This document shows positions 51,064 to 60,193 of a stretch of DNA of 64,000 nt, piece after piece. Each line of letters opens with the position of its first letter. The first letter of the stretch is position 1. Below the pieces are notes generated by a model, which saw only the letters and a program-made list of their open reading frames with translations, had not been told where the DNA came from and made no database searches. The position numbers were made by a program, and so were the translations under genes. Origin of the DNA: Chitinophaga oryzae (lineage in GTDB: Bacteria > Bacteroidota > Bacteroidia > Chitinophagales > Chitinophagaceae); contig NZ_CP051204.2 in the NCBI RefSeq assembly GCF_012516375.2, positions 7,708,501 through 7,772,500 on the forward strand. Reading direction: 5' to 3'.

Positions 51064-52443
51064 CTATTTTCCGATACAAAACTTACTGAATATATAATCC
51101 AGCCTGTCTTCATTCGTCACTTCCCCGGTGATTTCTCCGAGATAATGCAGGGCGCGTCGTATGTCCAGCGCCAGCAGGTCGCCTGGCAGGCCGTTGTCCA
51201 TACCGTTTTTCACATCGAGCAGTGACTGCAGCACTTCCTGCAGCGCTATATGATGGCGGGTGTTGGTGATGATGGTATCTTCAGTGTTGATATCGCCGGT
51301 CATGACTTTCTGCACCAGTTTGTCTTTCAGGTCCTGGATATGTTCATGATTTTTGGCGGAGATAAAGAGGATGGGCAGGCCGTCGAATTTGGCGCGGGTG
51401 GCAGCTTCGCCGGTGACATCGGTTTTATTGCCGACGAGGAGGAAGTTGATGTTATCTGCCTCAAAGGACGCCACCTGCTGACGGATATCTTCTGCGGAGA
51501 GTTCGTTTACGTCGAAGAGGTAAACGACTACGCCGGCTTCGCGGATTTTCTCCATGGTTTTCTGTACGCCGATAGTTTCGATGGTATCGGCGCTGTCGCG
51601 GATACCGGCGGTATCGATGAGGCGGAAGAGGATGCCGTCTATATTGAGGACTTCCTCGATAGTATCGCGGGTGGTACCGGCGATATCGCTGACGATGGCC
51701 CTGTTTTCATTGAGGAGGGTGTTGAGCAGGGTGGACTTGCCGGCATTGGGTTTACCTACGATGGCGGTGTTAACGCCATTTTTGATAACGTTGCCCATGC
51801 GGAACGAGTCGATAAGGTGCCGGATGGTGGTGGTGGCGTTGGTCACCAGTTCATACAGGCGGGTCCTGTCGGCGAATTCCACATCTTCCTGGCTGAAATC
51901 CAGCTCCAGTTCTATGAGGGCGGAGAAGGTGATGAGTTGTTCCCGGAGGGTGTGCAGTTCTTTGGAGAAGCCGCCGCGCATTTGCTGCATGGCTGTCTGG
52001 TGGGAGGCGGCGGAGTTGCTGGCAATGAGGTCGGCCACGGATTCGGCCTGTGTGAGGTCCAGTTTGCCATTCAGGAATGCCCGTTGGGTAAATTCGCCGG
52101 GTTTGGCGAGGCGGGCGCCTTCGGCGATGGTGGCTTCAATGATTTGTTGCTGGATATAGGGGGAACCGTGGCAGGAAATTTCGATGACATCTTCTCCGGT
52201 ATAGGAACGGGGACCTTTATAGAGGCTTACCACCACTTCGTCGATCACTTTGCCGCGGTGTGTGAGGCTGCCGAAGTGGAGGGTGTGACTAGCCTGCTGC
52301 AGCAGGTCTTTACCGGGGAAGAGGGTGTTGCAGATGGGAAATGCTTCTTTACCGCTGAGCCTGATAACGGCGATAGCGCCGAGGCCTGGCGCGGTGGCGA
52401 CAGCAACAATAGTATCATCAAATCCTGTTAGTTTTCCCAGCAT
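51064..52443 (-). CDS. mnmE: tRNA uridine-5-carboxymethylaminomethyl(34) synthesis GTPase MnmE
   Basis: A 459-residue protein, the usual length of MnmE. With MnmG it installs the cmnm5 modification on U34 of several tRNAs, which supports accurate decoding. The N-terminal folate-binding domain begins DTIVAVATAPGLGAIAVIRL SG and includes YTGEDVIEISCHGSPYIQQQ. The G domain has the P-loop GKPNAGKST (about residue 228), switch AGTTRDTIEE, DTAG and NKTD. The protein ends in the conserved C-IGK needed for catalysis (RLDYIFSKFCIGK). It lies just upstream (in the minus direction) of no other gene in an operon, and is separated from tonB by a terminator. Confidence 0.98.
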   Translation of the reverse strand: MLGKLTGFDDTIVAVATAPGLGAIAVIRLSGKEAFPICNTLFPGKDLLQQASHTLHFGSLTHRGKVIDEVVVSLYKGPRSYTGEDVIEISCHGSPYIQQQIIEATIAEGARLAKPGEFTQRAFLNGKLDLTQAESVADLIASNSAASHQTAMQQMRGGFSKELHTLREQLITFSALIELELDFSQEDVEFADRTRLYELVTNATTTIRHLIDSFRMGNVIKNGVNTAIVGKPNAGKSTLLNTLLNENRAIVSDIAGTTRDTIEEVLNIDGILFRLIDTAGIRDSADTIETIGVQKTMEKIREAGVVVYLFDVNELSAEDIRQQVASFEADNINFLLVGNKTDVTGEAATRAKFDGLPILFISAKNHEHIQDLKDKLVQKVMTGDINTEDTIITNTRHHIALQEVLQSLLDVKNGMDNGLPGDLLALDIRRALHYLGEITGEVTNEDRLDYIFSKFCIGK

Positions 52444-52486
52444 ACCGGTTCAGTTTTTTTTACGAAAGGCAAAGGTACTAAAAATC

Positions 52487-52523
52487 AAAAGCCCCGTTTC
52501 AAACAGCTTGAAACGGGGCTTTT
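52487..52523 (-). terminator. Rho-independent terminator of the exbB-exbD-exbD-tonB operon
   Basis: Perfect 16-base arms (52487-52502 and 52508-52523, core GCCCCGTTTCAA) around a 5-base loop, 22 bases past the tonB stop; the A/T ends allow function in either direction. Confidence 0.92.
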
Positions 52524-52544
52524 ATGTAATATGATGTAGTAGTA

Positions 52545-53381
52545 CTACTCTTGCAGTGTAAAGCGGATCGGGAGGTTGAACTGTACAGAAACCTGGCGGC
52601 CGTTTTGCTTACCAGCTTTCCATTTAGGCATGGTTCTCACCACGCGGACAGCTTCTTCTTCCAGACCACCGCCTTTTGCGGCGCCTACTGTTTTCACATC
52701 TTTGATGTTACCTTCTGAGTCAACTACGAACTGTACGAATACAGTACCGGAGATACCGTTTTCCTGCGCAACGCGTGGGTAACGGATGTTTTTGCTCAGG
52801 TATTTGGCCAGCGCTTCCTCACCACCAGGGAAGGTAGGAGGCTGCTCTACGAAAGTGAAGATCTCTTCTTTTGCAGGAGCAGGAGGCGCTTCTACCACAC
52901 CAGTACCTTTACTGTCTTCCAGCAGGCCCGCATCGATACCGTTCGGGTCACCTTCCACAGTTTTGGTGCTGATGGATTTTTCTTTAATGTCTGCCTGTTT
53001 TGGCGGTTCTTCTTCCGGTGGTACTTCGTTATCTTTCTTGATCACCGGAGGGGTGAACTGCACTGACGGTTTAACCGGCGGCGGTGGTGCCGGCGGAGGA
53101 GGAGGCGGAGGAGGTGTTTTCGGATCATCCGGGAGTTTCACGTCTTCCATCTTGATCTCCTGGATCACCGGCTTCTTGTTGTTTTCACCTTCAGAAGCTT
53201 TTACGTAGTTGGTGATGATGTAAGCCAGGAAGAACACGACGAACAAAGACACGGTACCCAGAATGGCATTCCGCACCCGCTTGTTATACTGCCTCCTCAG
53301 ATCATAAGCCCCATAGTCCTTGTTCCTGCCGTCAAACAGGATATCAAGAAAATCGGACTTTAAGATTTTAGCTGAATCCAT
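52545..53381 (-). CDS. TonB-family energy transducer
   Basis: A 278-residue TonB. The conserved Bacteroidota N-terminus KSDFLDILFDGRNKDYGAYD LRRQYNKR is followed by one membrane helix (about 35-57). A proline-rich periplasmic arm (PDDPKTPPPPPPPPAPPPPV) and an acidic/Glu-Pro stretch precede the C-terminal TonB fold (about 190-278: FPGGEEALAKYLSKNIRYPR, GTVFVQFVVDSEGNIKDVKT, VRVVRTMPKWKAGKQNGR). It carries proton-motive energy from ExbB/ExbD to TonB-dependent receptors such as the SusC proteins here. It is last in the exbB-exbD-exbD-tonB transcript. Confidence 0.95.
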   Translation of the reverse strand: MDSAKILKSDFLDILFDGRNKDYGAYDLRRQYNKRVRNAILGTVSLFVVFFLAYIITNYVKASEGENNKKPVIQEIKMEDVKLPDDPKTPPPPPPPPAPPPPVKPSVQFTPPVIKKDNEVPPEEEPPKQADIKEKSISTKTVEGDPNGIDAGLLEDSKGTGVVEAPPAPAKEEIFTFVEQPPTFPGGEEALAKYLSKNIRYPRVAQENGISGTVFVQFVVDSEGNIKDVKTVGAAKGGGLEEEAVRVVRTMPKWKAGKQNGRQVSVQFNLPIRFTLQE

Positions 53382-53433
53382 TGTTAATTGTAATTTTTAT
53401 ATGGATGCAAAAATTTGATTAATTCCACAAAAG

Positions 53434-54021
53434 CTATTTAACGCCGTTAGCAGCTTCTGTCTGCTTGATCCATGTTTTGTCCTGGTCGCTGATGTCAACA
53501 GTAGCATAACGCTGTATGCGGTTGATCGCCATTTCGTCCAGAATGTCCACAAAGTTGGCGTAGGTTGCGTCGTCATCAGCTTTAATGATGACTACCACAT
53601 CTTCCGGTTCACCTTTTGCATTCCTCAGTTTGGCCACTTCATCCCTTTTCTTGATGATCTCATCGCGGATACCGCCTTTGTTGGCAAAGGAAGACGCTTT
53701 GAAGAAATCAGGATTTGCAGATGCATTCGGGTCCTGAGCCAAACCTTCGTAATAATATACTCTGTTGTCTTTTCCCAGGAGGATGGTCAGCGCAGTACTT
53801 TCTTTTACTTTGTTCTGCTCTTTCTCATCCTTGGTATCTTTTGGCATGATCAAGTCCATGGTCTTGGGCTTGCTCATCGTCGTGGTAAGCATGAAGAAGG
53901 TAATCAGAAGAAAACCCAGGTCCACCATCGGAGTCATGTCTACGCGGGTAGACTGCTTTTTCGATTTCGTTCCACCGTGTTTCTTCCCACCACCACTACT
54001 GCTGGTATCCATTTCTGCCAT
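53434..54021 (-). CDS. ExbD/TolR-family biopolymer transport protein (second copy)
   Basis: A 195-residue ExbD. A basic, Gly/Lys-rich cytoplasmic tail (GGGKKHGGTKSKKQSTRVDM) leads into the membrane helix TPMVDLGFLLITFFMLTTTM, which holds the conserved Asp of the proton pathway. A periplasmic domain with KDNRVYYYEGLAQDPN and VVIIKADDDATYANFVDILD EM follows. It lies between the other exbD (66 bases upstream) and tonB (52 bases downstream). Two different ExbDs per ExbB are usual in Bacteroidota and may form mixed assemblies. Confidence 0.93.
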   Translation of the reverse strand: MAEMDTSSSGGGKKHGGTKSKKQSTRVDMTPMVDLGFLLITFFMLTTTMSKPKTMDLIMPKDTKDEKEQNKVKESTALTILLGKDNRVYYYEGLAQDPNASANPDFFKASSFANKGGIRDEIIKKRDEVAKLRNAKGEPEDVVVIIKADDDATYANFVDILDEMAINRIQRYATVDISDQDKTWIKQTEAANGVK

Positions 54022-54087
54022 AGTAGCTCTTTTTTTTCGTTTTTAAATCAGCAGCCTTCCAGGCCAGGAAGTCAGTGCCACCGTTTA

Positions 54088-54753
54088 CTACTCTTTCTTA
54101 CCGTGAGCAGCAGCCTGCTCTTCCTGCCATGCGGCAGTACCTTGAGGGGCAGCTTTCAGGTTCGTTACCAGGTTGAGCTTCTGGATTTTCTTCTCTTTGA
54201 AAGTATCCAGAATTTCCTTGATCTTCGGATAAGGAGTGGCGTTGTCCGCTTTGATACAGTACTTCAGTTTGCTGAAGTTACCTTCCTGCGCAGCCATACC
54301 ATACTCGATCCAGGTTTTTAGCTCGTTGTTTGCGGAATCAGTAGGGATTCCTTTATCAAGACCCTGTTTTTTACGCTCGTCTTCAGAAACAGACAGGTAA
54401 TTTTTCAGGTCTTTGATCGGAGTACCAACACTGGCGCCGGTGATAAAGCTTTTGATTTCTTTTTCACCCAGACCCAGTTTGAACTGTGAGTTCAGGTCCT
54501 CGATCATTTTTTTTCTTTTAGCTTGGCCGTCCATGCTGAAAAACACTCTGCCATCCTTATCTACAGTGAATAATAACACGTCAGAATCAGGTAACAGGGT
54601 TGTGTTGATAGAAGACGGGGTAACTACCGTTACCGGTTCATCCGGTTTGAACTTCGTCGCCAGCATAAAGAAAGTTAAGAGCAGAAAAGCCACATCACAC
54701 ATTGCTGTCATGTCAATAGCCGTGCTTTTCCTGGGCATTTTAACTTTAGGCAT
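54088..54753 (-). CDS. ExbD/TolR-family biopolymer transport protein (first copy)
   Basis: A 221-residue ExbD. It starts MPKVKMPRKSTAIDMTAMCD with the membrane helix VAFLLLTFFMLATKF and the proton-path aspartate in TAMCDVAF. The periplasmic domain carries VTVVTPSSINTTLLPDSDVL LFTVDKDGRVFFSMDG and the late LKYCIKADNATPYPKIKEIL DTF. It is longer than the second ExbD copy because of an inserted helical segment (about 95-165). It is second in the exbB-exbD-exbD-tonB operon, 58 bases after exbB. Confidence 0.93.
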   Translation of the reverse strand: MPKVKMPRKSTAIDMTAMCDVAFLLLTFFMLATKFKPDEPVTVVTPSSINTTLLPDSDVLLFTVDKDGRVFFSMDGQAKRKKMIEDLNSQFKLGLGEKEIKSFITGASVGTPIKDLKNYLSVSEDERKKQGLDKGIPTDSANNELKTWIEYGMAAQEGNFSKLKYCIKADNATPYPKIKEILDTFKEKKIQKLNLVTNLKAAPQGTAAWQEEQAAAHGKKE

Positions 54754-54811
54754 CTTTACTTTTTTTATGGTTTACTTTAAATAGATTCAAAACCGCTGAA
54801 ATTCCACAAAA

Positions 54812-55666
54812 TTATTTGTGGTTTGCAGCAAAGCTCTGTGTCAAAGTAAAGCCGGACTCGTCAATAGCATAAGTGATGCCATCGATGTTGGTAGTAAAGT
54901 AGTTATACATGATGATCGCGATAGCGGAAGTACCGATACCCAGAGCGGTGTTGATCAACGCCTCGGAGATACCTAACGCCAGCTGTGCAGAGTCTGGTGC
55001 ACCACCGGAAGACATCGCAGAGAACGCTTTAATCATACCCAATACTGTACCGAACAGACCCAGCAGGGTAGCTACGGAAGCAATGGTAGACAGGAACACC
55101 AGGTTCTTTTCCATCATCGGCAGTTCCAGCGCAGTAGTTTCTTCAACTTCGTTTTTAATGGTCAGGATCTTCTGCTCAGTATCCAGCTCAGCATTGGTAA
55201 CCATTTCTTTGTACTTTTTCAGACCAGCTTTCAGTACGTTACCAACAGAACCTTTCTGTTTGTCGCACTCAGCTAAAGCAGCGTCAACATTTTTGTTGGC
55301 CAGGTGATATTGTACTTTACGTACCAGCTCAGAACCGCTGAATTTACCTTTAGCTTTTGACAGATACAGGAAACGCTCAATTACGAAAGTCAGACAAACG
55401 AGCAATACAGAGATCAGGATAGGTACCACATATCCACCTTTGTAAACAGTACCGAACCACTTACCAATACCAGAATCAATTGGGTGCCCATCTGGATTAT
55501 TACCTTGGAAGTTGGCTGGATTACCTAATACAAAGAAGAAAAACAGAAATCCTATCACTAAACAGATAGGCACAGCCAACGCCGCGAACAGGTTGGACGA
55601 CTTTTTAGGTTGATGAGAAGAAGCCTTAGCTGTAGCTGCAGTCACAGTTGTTTTAGTCTCAGCCAT
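54812..55666 (-). CDS. ExbB/TolQ/MotA-family proton-channel protein
   Basis: A 284-residue ExbB-like inner-membrane protein. An N-terminal extension carries two predicted helices (AALAVPICLVIGFLFFFFVL and YVVPILISVLLVCLTFVIER). The conserved core follows: MEKNLVFLSTIASVATLLGL FGTVLGMIKAFSAM and SEALINTALGIGTSAIAIIM YNYF. It forms the proton-conducting pentamer that works with ExbD and TonB. It is the first gene of the operon and is preceded by a near-consensus promoter at 55796-55826. Confidence 0.95.
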   Translation of the reverse strand: MAETKTTVTAATAKASSHQPKKSSNLFAALAVPICLVIGFLFFFFVLGNPANFQGNNPDGHPIDSGIGKWFGTVYKGGYVVPILISVLLVCLTFVIERFLYLSKAKGKFSGSELVRKVQYHLANKNVDAALAECDKQKGSVGNVLKAGLKKYKEMVTNAELDTEQKILTIKNEVEETTALELPMMEKNLVFLSTIASVATLLGLFGTVLGMIKAFSAMSSGGAPDSAQLALGISEALINTALGIGTSAIAIIMYNYFTTNIDGITYAIDESGFTLTQSFAANHK

Positions 55667-56424
55667 GTTGATTGAAATTTTAGTGTTAAAAATTAAACTA
55701 TTGTTTGTTAGAAGTTACGATTTACAATTTCTCATTGTGGAATGCTTCCCCAGCACTCAATTTACCCTTTAATTTACTCTTTAATGAGCGATTCGCAAAG
55801 TTATAAGGTTGGCCCAAAAAAACAAGTGCAGCCCAAAAAAACCCACAAAAATTAACCTTGCACCACAAAAGCCCTACCATAGGGCTTTTCAACCACTTGT
55901 TTTTTGTTTTGAGCAAACACTTACATTAGCAAATAACCAATAATATTGCAGTCCTCTTAAACTGTTACTGTCCCAAAGATTTGAAAGCGTTTAATTTTTT
56001 TCAAAGTTGGACGCACAATTTAAGAAAAAATTCAAATGTTCCAACAGAAATCTTACAAAACTGAGAACATATTTATTCCCGCGCCAGTCAACACTTTGAG
56101 GCATAGCTAATTGGTTTTAGCTTGCCAGTCTGCACACTTTTTTCCATTCTCTCCCATCAAATTCAACACTGTAGCGGGATATCTTTTATTCTCCCCATAA
56201 ACCCCTATATGAAAATATTATATACTATAACAATAAATGATTACATAAAAAAGTTGGTGTGACAACTACTGTGCGAACTTCCATTGCCGCCTTCAACCCT
56301 CCTTTTTTCCATTCCTACGCCCTTTCATACGCTTATGGATTTTCCTCATAAGTTAATACTTTATGTACGTAATTGCAATCCCATTTTAAAAAAATCGAAC
56401 GTTACACAAAAACCAATCAATCAA
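55667..56424. other. Intergenic region between divergent exbB operon and metalloprotease gene
   Basis: 758 bases. Apart from the exbB promoter at 55796-55826, it contains a perfect small hairpin at 55867-55889 (AAAAGCCCTA/CCA/TAGGGCTTTT) that lies upstream of both transcripts and so terminates neither. The rest is AT-rich with no convincing gene; the 64-codon frame at 55722-55916 runs over the promoter and is not credible. Confidence 0.55.
55796..55826 (-). promoter_or_regulatory. Near-consensus Bacteroidota promoter of the exbB operon
   Basis: On the minus strand CTTG (plus 55823-55826) is followed by a 19-base spacer and TAACTTTG (plus 55796-55803), which matches the TTTG-N19-TAnnTTTG promoter of the phylum. 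It predicts a leader of about 120 bases before the exbB ATG. Confidence 0.7.
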
Positions 56425-58977
56425 ATGCACACACCACGCCACCTGAAACGGATGCTCGCAGCGGCCGGAATCGCCTGCCTTGCCACTGCCGTTTCCCTAC
56501 CCGCCGCCGCCCAGCGGAAAAAGAAAAACGCCACACCGCCAGCTTCCGCAACACCCGCTAAAGACACCACCGCCAAACCTCCCATGATCAAACCGGGCCC
56601 CAAACCCGCTGTGAAACCTTTCGCAGACGTGATCACTGACAAAGCCGCCGCAGACTCCGGCCTGTTCAACATATACAAACAGGATGACCGCTACTTCTTC
56701 GAAATAGCTGACTCCCTCCTCGGCAGAGACATCCTCGTGGTCAACAGGATCTCCAAATCTGCCGCCGGCCTGCGCGCCCAGATGATGGGCTTCTCCGGTG
56801 ACATCATCGGCGAAAACGTCATCCGCTTCGAAAAAGGACCCAATAACCGCATCTTCCTCAAAAACATCTCCTACTCGGAAGTGTCGAAAGACTCCACCCA
56901 GCCGATGTTTACCGCGGTCATGAACTCCAACCTCCAGCCAATAGTAGCCGCCTTCGATATTAAAGCATTCTCCAAATCAGGCCGCGGCAATGTCATCGAC
57001 CTTACCGATTACATCTCCGGCGATAACGACGTGCTCTTCTTCGACGGCTCCGTTAAAAATATGCTGAAACTCGGTGGCGCCCAACCGGATAAATCCTACA
57101 TCTCCGATGTAAGGTCCTACCCGATGAACACCGAAATCAAAACCGTTAAAACCTATTCCCGCATGGGCGGCCCTTCTGCTCCCGGCGCACCGCCAGCTCC
57201 CGGAGGATTCGCTACCGTTGAACTCAACAGCTCCATGGTGCTCCTCCCCGCCGTTCCCATGAAACCACGCTATTTCGATCCCCGCGTAGGCTTCTTTACG
57301 ACCGGGGTCACCGACTTCGACGCAGACCCGCAAGGCGTGAAAAGACTCCAGATGATCACCCGCTGGCGCCTCGAACCCAAACCGGAAGACATGGAAAAAT
57401 ATAAACGCGGGGAACTCGTGGAACCACAGAAACCTATCGTGTTCTATATTGATCCGGCTACCCCAGCCAAATGGCGTAAATATCTTATCATGGGTGTCAA
57501 TGACTGGCAGTCGGCCTTCGAAGAAGCCGGCTTCAAAAATGCCATTATCGCCAAAATGGCGCCCACAAAAGCGGAAGATTCTACCTGGTCTATCGAAGAC
57601 GCCCGCTTCTCCGCTATCGTATACAAACCGTCTGAAGTGCCCAACGCCAGCGGCCCCCACGTACACGATCCCCGCTCCGGCGAAATACTGGAAAGCCATA
57701 TCAACTGGTACCACAACGTGATGCGACTGCTGCGTAACTGGTACTTTGTACAGGCTTCTCCCAACGATGAACGCGCCCGCAAAATGCAGTTCAGCGACGA
57801 ACTCATGGGCGATCTCATCCGCTTCGTTTCCTCCCATGAAGTAGGCCACACGCTGGGCCTCCGCCACAACTTCGGCTCCAGCTCTGCTTATCCTGTGGAG
57901 AAACTGCGCGATAAAGAATGGGTGAAAAAGAACGGCCACGCCGCCTCTATCATGGACTACGCCCGCTTCAACTACGTGGCGCAGCCAGGCGACGGTATCT
58001 CAGGCGCCGATCTCTACCCCCGTATCAACTACTACGATAAATGGGCCATCCAATGGGGCTACCAGCTGCTGCCCGATGCTAAAACACCGGAAGCGGAAAC
58101 ACCCATCCTCAATAAAATGACGGTGGAAAAACTGAAGGATAAAAAGTATTGGTTCGGTACCGAGTCCAATCCTAACGATCCCCGCTCCCAGAACGAAGAC
58201 CTCGGCGACAACGCCATGAAAGCCAGCGCCTACGGCATCAAAAACCTCCAGCGCATCATGCCCAACCTCCTCGCCTGGACCCGCGTCAGCAACGAAGGCT
58301 ACGGCAACCTCGCTGAACTGTACAAGGAAGTAGTATCGCAGTTTGGCCGCTATATGGGCCATGTTACCAAAAATGTGGGCGGTATCTACGAGACACCGAA
58401 AACAGTAGAACAGGAAGGCGCTGTATATGAATACGTTCCGAAAGCCACCCAGAAAGAAGCCATCCAGTTCCTCTCCCAGCAGCTGTTTACCACCCCCAAA
58501 TGGCTGGTAAACCAGGACCTGCTCAGCCGCATCGGCGGAGACGGTACCGCACTGGTGATGTCCACACAAATGCCGGCACTGGGCAGACTGCTGTCTGTTA
58601 ACACGCTCAATAAACTGAGCGCTGCTGAAGCCGCCCTCGGCGCCGCTGCCTACCAGCCGGTGGAAATGCTCAATGACCTGAAAAAGGCCATCTTCACCGA
58701 AGTATATGCGCACCAGCCGGTAGACGCTTACCGTCGTAACCTGCAGCGCGGCTATGTGGACAACCTGGCCGGTATGCTGGCACCGCCTTCGCCAAGTCCG
58801 ATGGCCGGTTTCGGCGCTCCCGACGCTTCCCGCTCTGACGCCGCCGGTATCGCCCGTGCACAACTCTCCGCACTCAGAAATGATCTCCGCGCCGCTGCCG
58901 GTTCCGGTGATGCCGCTACCCGCAGTCACTACCAGGACCTTATCGCACGCATTTCGAAAGCGATGGACCCTAAATAA
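56425..58977 (+). CDS. Secreted zinc metalloprotease (DUF5117/DUF5118/DUF4953 type), second copy
   Basis: An 850-residue paralogue of the protease at 24844-27459. The ATG at 56425 starts a signal-like N-terminus (MHTPRHLKRMLAAAGIACLA, then TAVSLPAAAQ); the frame runs back to a TTG at 56284. After a Lys/Pro-rich linker come the DUF5118/5117 parts (VKPFADVITDKAAADSGLFN, LLGRDILVVNRISKSAAG). The catalytic HEVGHTLGLRH is at about 470-480, with SIMDYARFNYVAQPGDG downstream. The central part is longer than in copy 1 (Gly/Pro-rich insert around SAPGAPPAPGGFA). No SusCD genes adjoin it. It is followed by a terminator and the LacI gene. Confidence 0.93.
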   Translation: MHTPRHLKRMLAAAGIACLATAVSLPAAAQRKKKNATPPASATPAKDTTAKPPMIKPGPKPAVKPFADVITDKAAADSGLFNIYKQDDRYFFEIADSLLGRDILVVNRISKSAAGLRAQMMGFSGDIIGENVIRFEKGPNNRIFLKNISYSEVSKDSTQPMFTAVMNSNLQPIVAAFDIKAFSKSGRGNVIDLTDYISGDNDVLFFDGSVKNMLKLGGAQPDKSYISDVRSYPMNTEIKTVKTYSRMGGPSAPGAPPAPGGFATVELNSSMVLLPAVPMKPRYFDPRVGFFTTGVTDFDADPQGVKRLQMITRWRLEPKPEDMEKYKRGELVEPQKPIVFYIDPATPAKWRKYLIMGVNDWQSAFEEAGFKNAIIAKMAPTKAEDSTWSIEDARFSAIVYKPSEVPNASGPHVHDPRSGEILESHINWYHNVMRLLRNWYFVQASPNDERARKMQFSDELMGDLIRFVSSHEVGHTLGLRHNFGSSSAYPVEKLRDKEWVKKNGHAASIMDYARFNYVAQPGDGISGADLYPRINYYDKWAIQWGYQLLPDAKTPEAETPILNKMTVEKLKDKKYWFGTESNPNDPRSQNEDLGDNAMKASAYGIKNLQRIMPNLLAWTRVSNEGYGNLAELYKEVVSQFGRYMGHVTKNVGGIYETPKTVEQEGAVYEYVPKATQKEAIQFLSQQLFTTPKWLVNQDLLSRIGGDGTALVMSTQMPALGRLLSVNTLNKLSAAEAALGAAAYQPVEMLNDLKKAIFTEVYAHQPVDAYRRNLQRGYVDNLAGMLAPPSPSPMAGFGAPDASRSDAAGIARAQLSALRNDLRAAAGSGDAATRSHYQDLIARISKAMDPK

Positions 58978-59004
58978 CGGGAAAGAATATACGAAAATTA
59001 TCTC

Positions 59005-59031
59005 ATCCCCTTCCGTTATCCGGAAGGGGAT
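59005..59031 (+). terminator. Rho-independent terminator after the second metalloprotease gene
   Basis: Arms ATCCCCTTCCG and CGGAAGGGGAT are perfect, with a 5-base loop, followed by TTTTT. Confidence 0.92.
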
Positions 59032-59064
59032 TTTTCATGTTACCCATCCCGGAGCAGTTGTTTA

Positions 59065-59096
59065 TATTGTTGCGGAAATTGCTTAATATAGCTTTA
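59065..59096 (+). promoter_or_regulatory. Possible promoter of the LacI-family gene
   Basis: TATTG (59065-59069), a 19-base spacer and TAGCTTTA (59089-59096) resemble the TTTG-N19-TAnnTTTG promoter, with the last -7 base differing. It lies 26 bases before the GTG start. Confidence 0.4.
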
Positions 59097-59122
59097 CCTT
59101 TAATGTAAATACAGCCTCAAAA

Positions 59123-60154
59123 GTGAAAGAACGTACCAATAAAATAACGATATACGACATTGCTCAAAAGCTGAATTTATCCGCCTCCACGGTGTCCCGC
59201 GCATTGCAGAACAATCCGCTGATCAACGAGGAAACCCGCGAGAAAATACAGGCTACTGCAATGGACATGGGTTATGTGCCCAACTGGATAGCCTCCAGCC
59301 TGCGTAAAAAACGTTCCAACATCATAGGGCTGATCGTTCCCCGTACTTCCATGTACTTCCAGAGCACCGCTATCAGCGGTATCCAGCACGAAGCACATAA
59401 ATACGGCTTCAGCATCGTCATCGGCCAATCCGATGAAACCGTAGCCATGGAGAAAGAACTGGCGCATACCTTTTACTCCCTCCGGGTAGATGGCCTGCTG
59501 GCAGTGGCCTCCATGTTCACCACCAACTTCGACCATTTCAGTCCTTTTATAAAAAACAACATCCCCCTCGTGTTCTACGATCGCGTGCCGGTAGATTTTC
59601 CAGGCTACAGCATCACAGGGGATGATTTTAAAGGCGGCTTTCTCGCTACGGAACACCTGATCAGACAGGGCTGTAAAAAGATCGCGCATTTCTCCGGCCA
59701 GCTGACCTGTAACCTTTACCAGCAAAGGCTTTCAGGATACAAAGAGGCACTGGCCAAATACAATATTCCTTACGATGAACAACTGGTCTATATCCATAAC
59801 CTCACCATGGACGCTGCCGGTCAGGCCGCCCGGGAGCTGTTTGACAAAGGAGACCTGCCCGACGGATTATTCACCGCCAACGATAGCTCGGCGGTGGCGT
59901 TCATCCAGGAAGCCAATAAACGGAACATTGCCATTCCTGAGCAAATAAAGGTGGTAGGTTACTCCAATGACCTCTCTTCCCGCATTATCTCCCCTTCGCT
60001 CACTACGATCGAACAATCGGGCTATAACATGGGACAAAAGGCCGTGGAAACCATCGTGAAGCTGATCAACCATGAAGAAAACAGCAAAGTCACCAAAAAC
60101 TTTGTTTTTCCGGTGGAACTGATCCAGCGTGAATCAACCAGGGTTAGCAACTGA
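59123..60154 (+). CDS. LacI-family transcriptional regulator
   Basis: A 343-residue LacI/GalR-type repressor. The N-terminal helix-turn-helix is clear (ITIYDIAQKLNLSASTVSRA LQNNPLINEETREKIQATA), with the hinge YVPNWIASSLRKKRSN. The periplasmic-binding-protein-like sensor domain begins IIGLIVPRTSMYFQSTAISG IQ and ends TTIEQSGYNMGQKAVETIVK LINHEE. The start is GTG at 59123. LacI proteins usually bind sugars or nucleosides; the ligand here is unknown. It is a single gene behind the metalloprotease terminator, with a lipoprotein gene 39 bases downstream, so it does not directly mark any local sugar operon. Confidence 0.94.
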   Translation: MKERTNKITIYDIAQKLNLSASTVSRALQNNPLINEETREKIQATAMDMGYVPNWIASSLRKKRSNIIGLIVPRTSMYFQSTAISGIQHEAHKYGFSIVIGQSDETVAMEKELAHTFYSLRVDGLLAVASMFTTNFDHFSPFIKNNIPLVFYDRVPVDFPGYSITGDDFKGGFLATEHLIRQGCKKIAHFSGQLTCNLYQQRLSGYKEALAKYNIPYDEQLVYIHNLTMDAAGQAARELFDKGDLPDGLFTANDSSAVAFIQEANKRNIAIPEQIKVVGYSNDLSSRIISPSLTTIEQSGYNMGQKAVETIVKLINHEENSKVTKNFVFPVELIQRESTRVSN

Positions 60155-60193
60155 CATGCAACCGATCATTACTAAACAATATCCTGCAACTTT

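Noticed and set aside
51250..52431. 393-codon frame on the plus strand
   Set aside because: Antisense to mnmE; its composition (Gly/Asp/Phe-rich) is what the complement of an MnmE gene gives.
55722..55916. 64-codon frame on the minus strand
   Set aside because: It covers the exbB promoter and the hairpin at 55867-55889, so a regulatory region is the better reading.
56977..58929. Frames of 320 and 309 codons on the minus strand
   Set aside because: Antisense to the second metalloprotease gene, without motifs.
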